Origin: Lachnospiraceae bacterium
Lineage (GTDB): Bacteria > Bacillota > Clostridia > Lachnospirales > Lachnospiraceae
NCBI GenBank assembly: GCA_021199405.1
Contig: JAJQID010000173.1
Location: 1-7,103, forward strand
Length of the DNA stretch: 7,103 nucleotides
Reading direction: 5' to 3'
Both the position numbers and the translations under genes were made by a program. Shown here piece after piece: positions 6,379 to 7,103 of this stretch (its first letter is position 1; each line of letters starts with the position of its first letter). The notes under the pieces were generated by a model that worked only from the letters and a program-made list of their open reading frames with translations, did no database searches and had not been told where the DNA came from.

Positions 6379-6550
6379 CGCAACAGGGTCGCGGGAAAAG
6401 GAATAAACTGTTGCGCTCATGCTGTGCTAAACGCTTCGATGAGCCATTAAAGCAGGAAAAGTGTTCAGCAAAGGCTTCCACTTTTCCTTAGTCTCATCTC
6501 CGCAACACAGAAATCGCTCAACAGTTTATTCCTTTTCCCACTCTGTTCCG
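6379..6550. mobile_element. Long nested palindrome, possible MITE-like element within the operon
   Basis: Perfect 21-bp inverted arms lie at 6393-6413 (starting GGGAAAAGGAATAAAC) and 6519-6539. Outside them CGCAACAG (6379-6386) pairs with CTGTTCCG (6543-6550) at 7 of 8 positions. Inside, CTGTG/CACAG (6422-6426, 6506-6510), GATGAG/CTCATC (6438-6443, 6493-6498), AGGAAAAGTG/CACTTTTCCT (6454-6463, 6479-6488) and AGC/GCT (6467-6469, 6474-6476) stack in register, so the whole 172 nt folds as one interrupted hairpin. It has no open reading frame of note and fills most of the gap between the second permease and the ATPase. A TA lies close to each outer end (6375-6376, 6551-6552), but the left one is two bases away from the arm, so no target duplication is proven. 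MITE, other dispersed palindromic repeat, or an RNA processing hairpin are all possible. Confidence 0.55.
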
Positions 6551-6583
6551 TAAAGTTGTAGTATTGATCTGACAGGAGCTTTT

Positions 6584-7103
6584 ATGGGAAACAATTTATT
6601 TGAAATGGAACATTTATCTATTGCGTTTCCGGAGGAAGTAAAGGGCAGCCGGGAGCTTGTCATGCAGACCGTGGTGAACGACATCTCATTCTCTCTGGAG
6701 GAAGGGGAGATTCTGGGAATTGTGGGGGAATCAGGATCCGGGAAGTCCATGACAGCGCTGGCAGCCATGGGGCTTTTGTCCAGAGACGCCCATGTGACAG
6801 GCGGAAGTATTCTCTTTGAGGGGCGTGAAATTCTGTCCATGAGTGAGGAGGAACTAAGCCTCATCCGGGGAAATGATATTTCCATGATTTTTCAGGAACC
6901 AATGACAAGCCTCAATCCGGTCATGAAAATTGGAGCACAGGTCGGGGAGACATTAAAGCTTCATACTTCTCTTAATAAGGAGGAAATTCATCAAAGGGTT
7001 GTAGAAGCTCTGACAGATGTTGGCCTGCCTGATCCGGAGGCTCTGTGCCAAAAATATCCCCACGAGCTTTCCGGCGGGATGCGGCAGCGGGTCATGATTG
7101 CTC
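6584..7103 (+). CDS. DppD-type ATPase of an Opp/Dpp ABC importer (cut by window edge)
   Basis: The first 173 codons of a cytoplasmic ATP-binding subunit that drives the importer. Walker A is GESGSGKS (48-55), the Q-loop is IFQEPMTSLNP with Gln104, and the ABC signature is LSGGMRQR (162-169). The EPMTSLNP form of the Q-loop and the SGGMRQR form of the signature are typical of the peptide/nickel ATPase group. The window ends just after the signature, so Walker B, the switch His and the C-terminal oligopeptide-transporter region are not visible. Family members have about 320-340 residues. The ATG at 6584 has AGGAG 5 nt upstream (6574-6578). A partner ATPase of DppF type would be expected next. 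The long hairpin at 6379-6550 just upstream may lower or uncouple its expression from the permeases. Confidence 0.94.
   Translation, partial: MGNNLFEMEHLSIAFPEEVKGSRELVMQTVVNDISFSLEEGEILGIVGESGSGKSMTALAAMGLLSRDAHVTGGSILFEGREILSMSEEELSLIRGNDISMIFQEPMTSLNPVMKIGAQVGETLKLHTSLNKEEIHQRVVEALTDVGLPDPEALCQKYPHELSGGMRQRVMIA

Noticed and set aside
6393..6539. Long hairpin as an ordinary intrinsic terminator
   Set aside because: The right arm ends in CCC and is followed by ACTCTG, with no T tract, and an ATPase of the same importer lies directly downstream, so simple termination is unlikely.
6526..6885. Minus-strand open frame of 119 codons overlapping the ATPase gene
   Set aside because: It is antisense to the Walker A and Q-loop coding region and has no family features.

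Overview
The window looks like chromosomal DNA from a Gram-positive anaerobe of the Clostridia, most plausibly the Lachnospiraceae. The reasons are moderate GC content with AT-rich intergenic DNA, strong AGGAGG-type ribosome binding sites, two lipobox lipoproteins, sigma-A-type promoters and A-tract/T-tract terminators. No genus can be named from this sequence alone.

Left part (minus strand). Positions 1-515 hold the first 171 codons of the glutamate synthase large subunit (gltB), which runs off the left edge. Its promoter is unusually clear (TTTACA, 17 bp, TATAAT at 721-749). A palindromic operator candidate lies just after the predicted start of transcription, and a leader of about 200 nt follows with an alternating series of mutually pairing TGCGC/GCGCA elements. 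Behind the promoter, a bidirectional-looking terminator (840-886) separates gltB from a second minus-strand unit. That unit encodes a membrane-anchored Xre-type regulator (1791-2465) and then a small lipoprotein with a calcium-loop-like motif (1013-1651). Neither has a function I can name. Together they look like a surface or membrane sensing pair.

Middle. A 317-bp divergent intergenic region (2466-2782) holds several inverted repeats near the regulator start (operator candidates), a strong plus-strand intrinsic terminator at 2686-2712 with no plus-strand gene before it, and a plausible promoter just after that terminator.

Right part (plus strand). From 2783 on lies an oligopeptide/dipeptide-type (Opp/Dpp) ABC importer: solute-binding lipoprotein, DppB-type permease, DppC-type permease and the first 173 codons of a DppD-type ATPase that runs off the right edge. 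The binding protein would capture substrate outside the membrane, the two permeases form the channel, and the ATPase powers it. A second ATPase (DppF type) would be expected beyond the window. Substrate cannot be read from the sequence.

Two intercistronic structures stand out: a nested stem-loop between the binding protein and the first permease (4420-4487), and a very long nested hairpin of about 170 nt, with perfect 21-bp arms, between the second permease and the ATPase (6379-6550). The latter resembles a MITE-like or other dispersed palindromic element inserted in the operon. No rRNA, tRNA, CRISPR array or transposase gene was seen.
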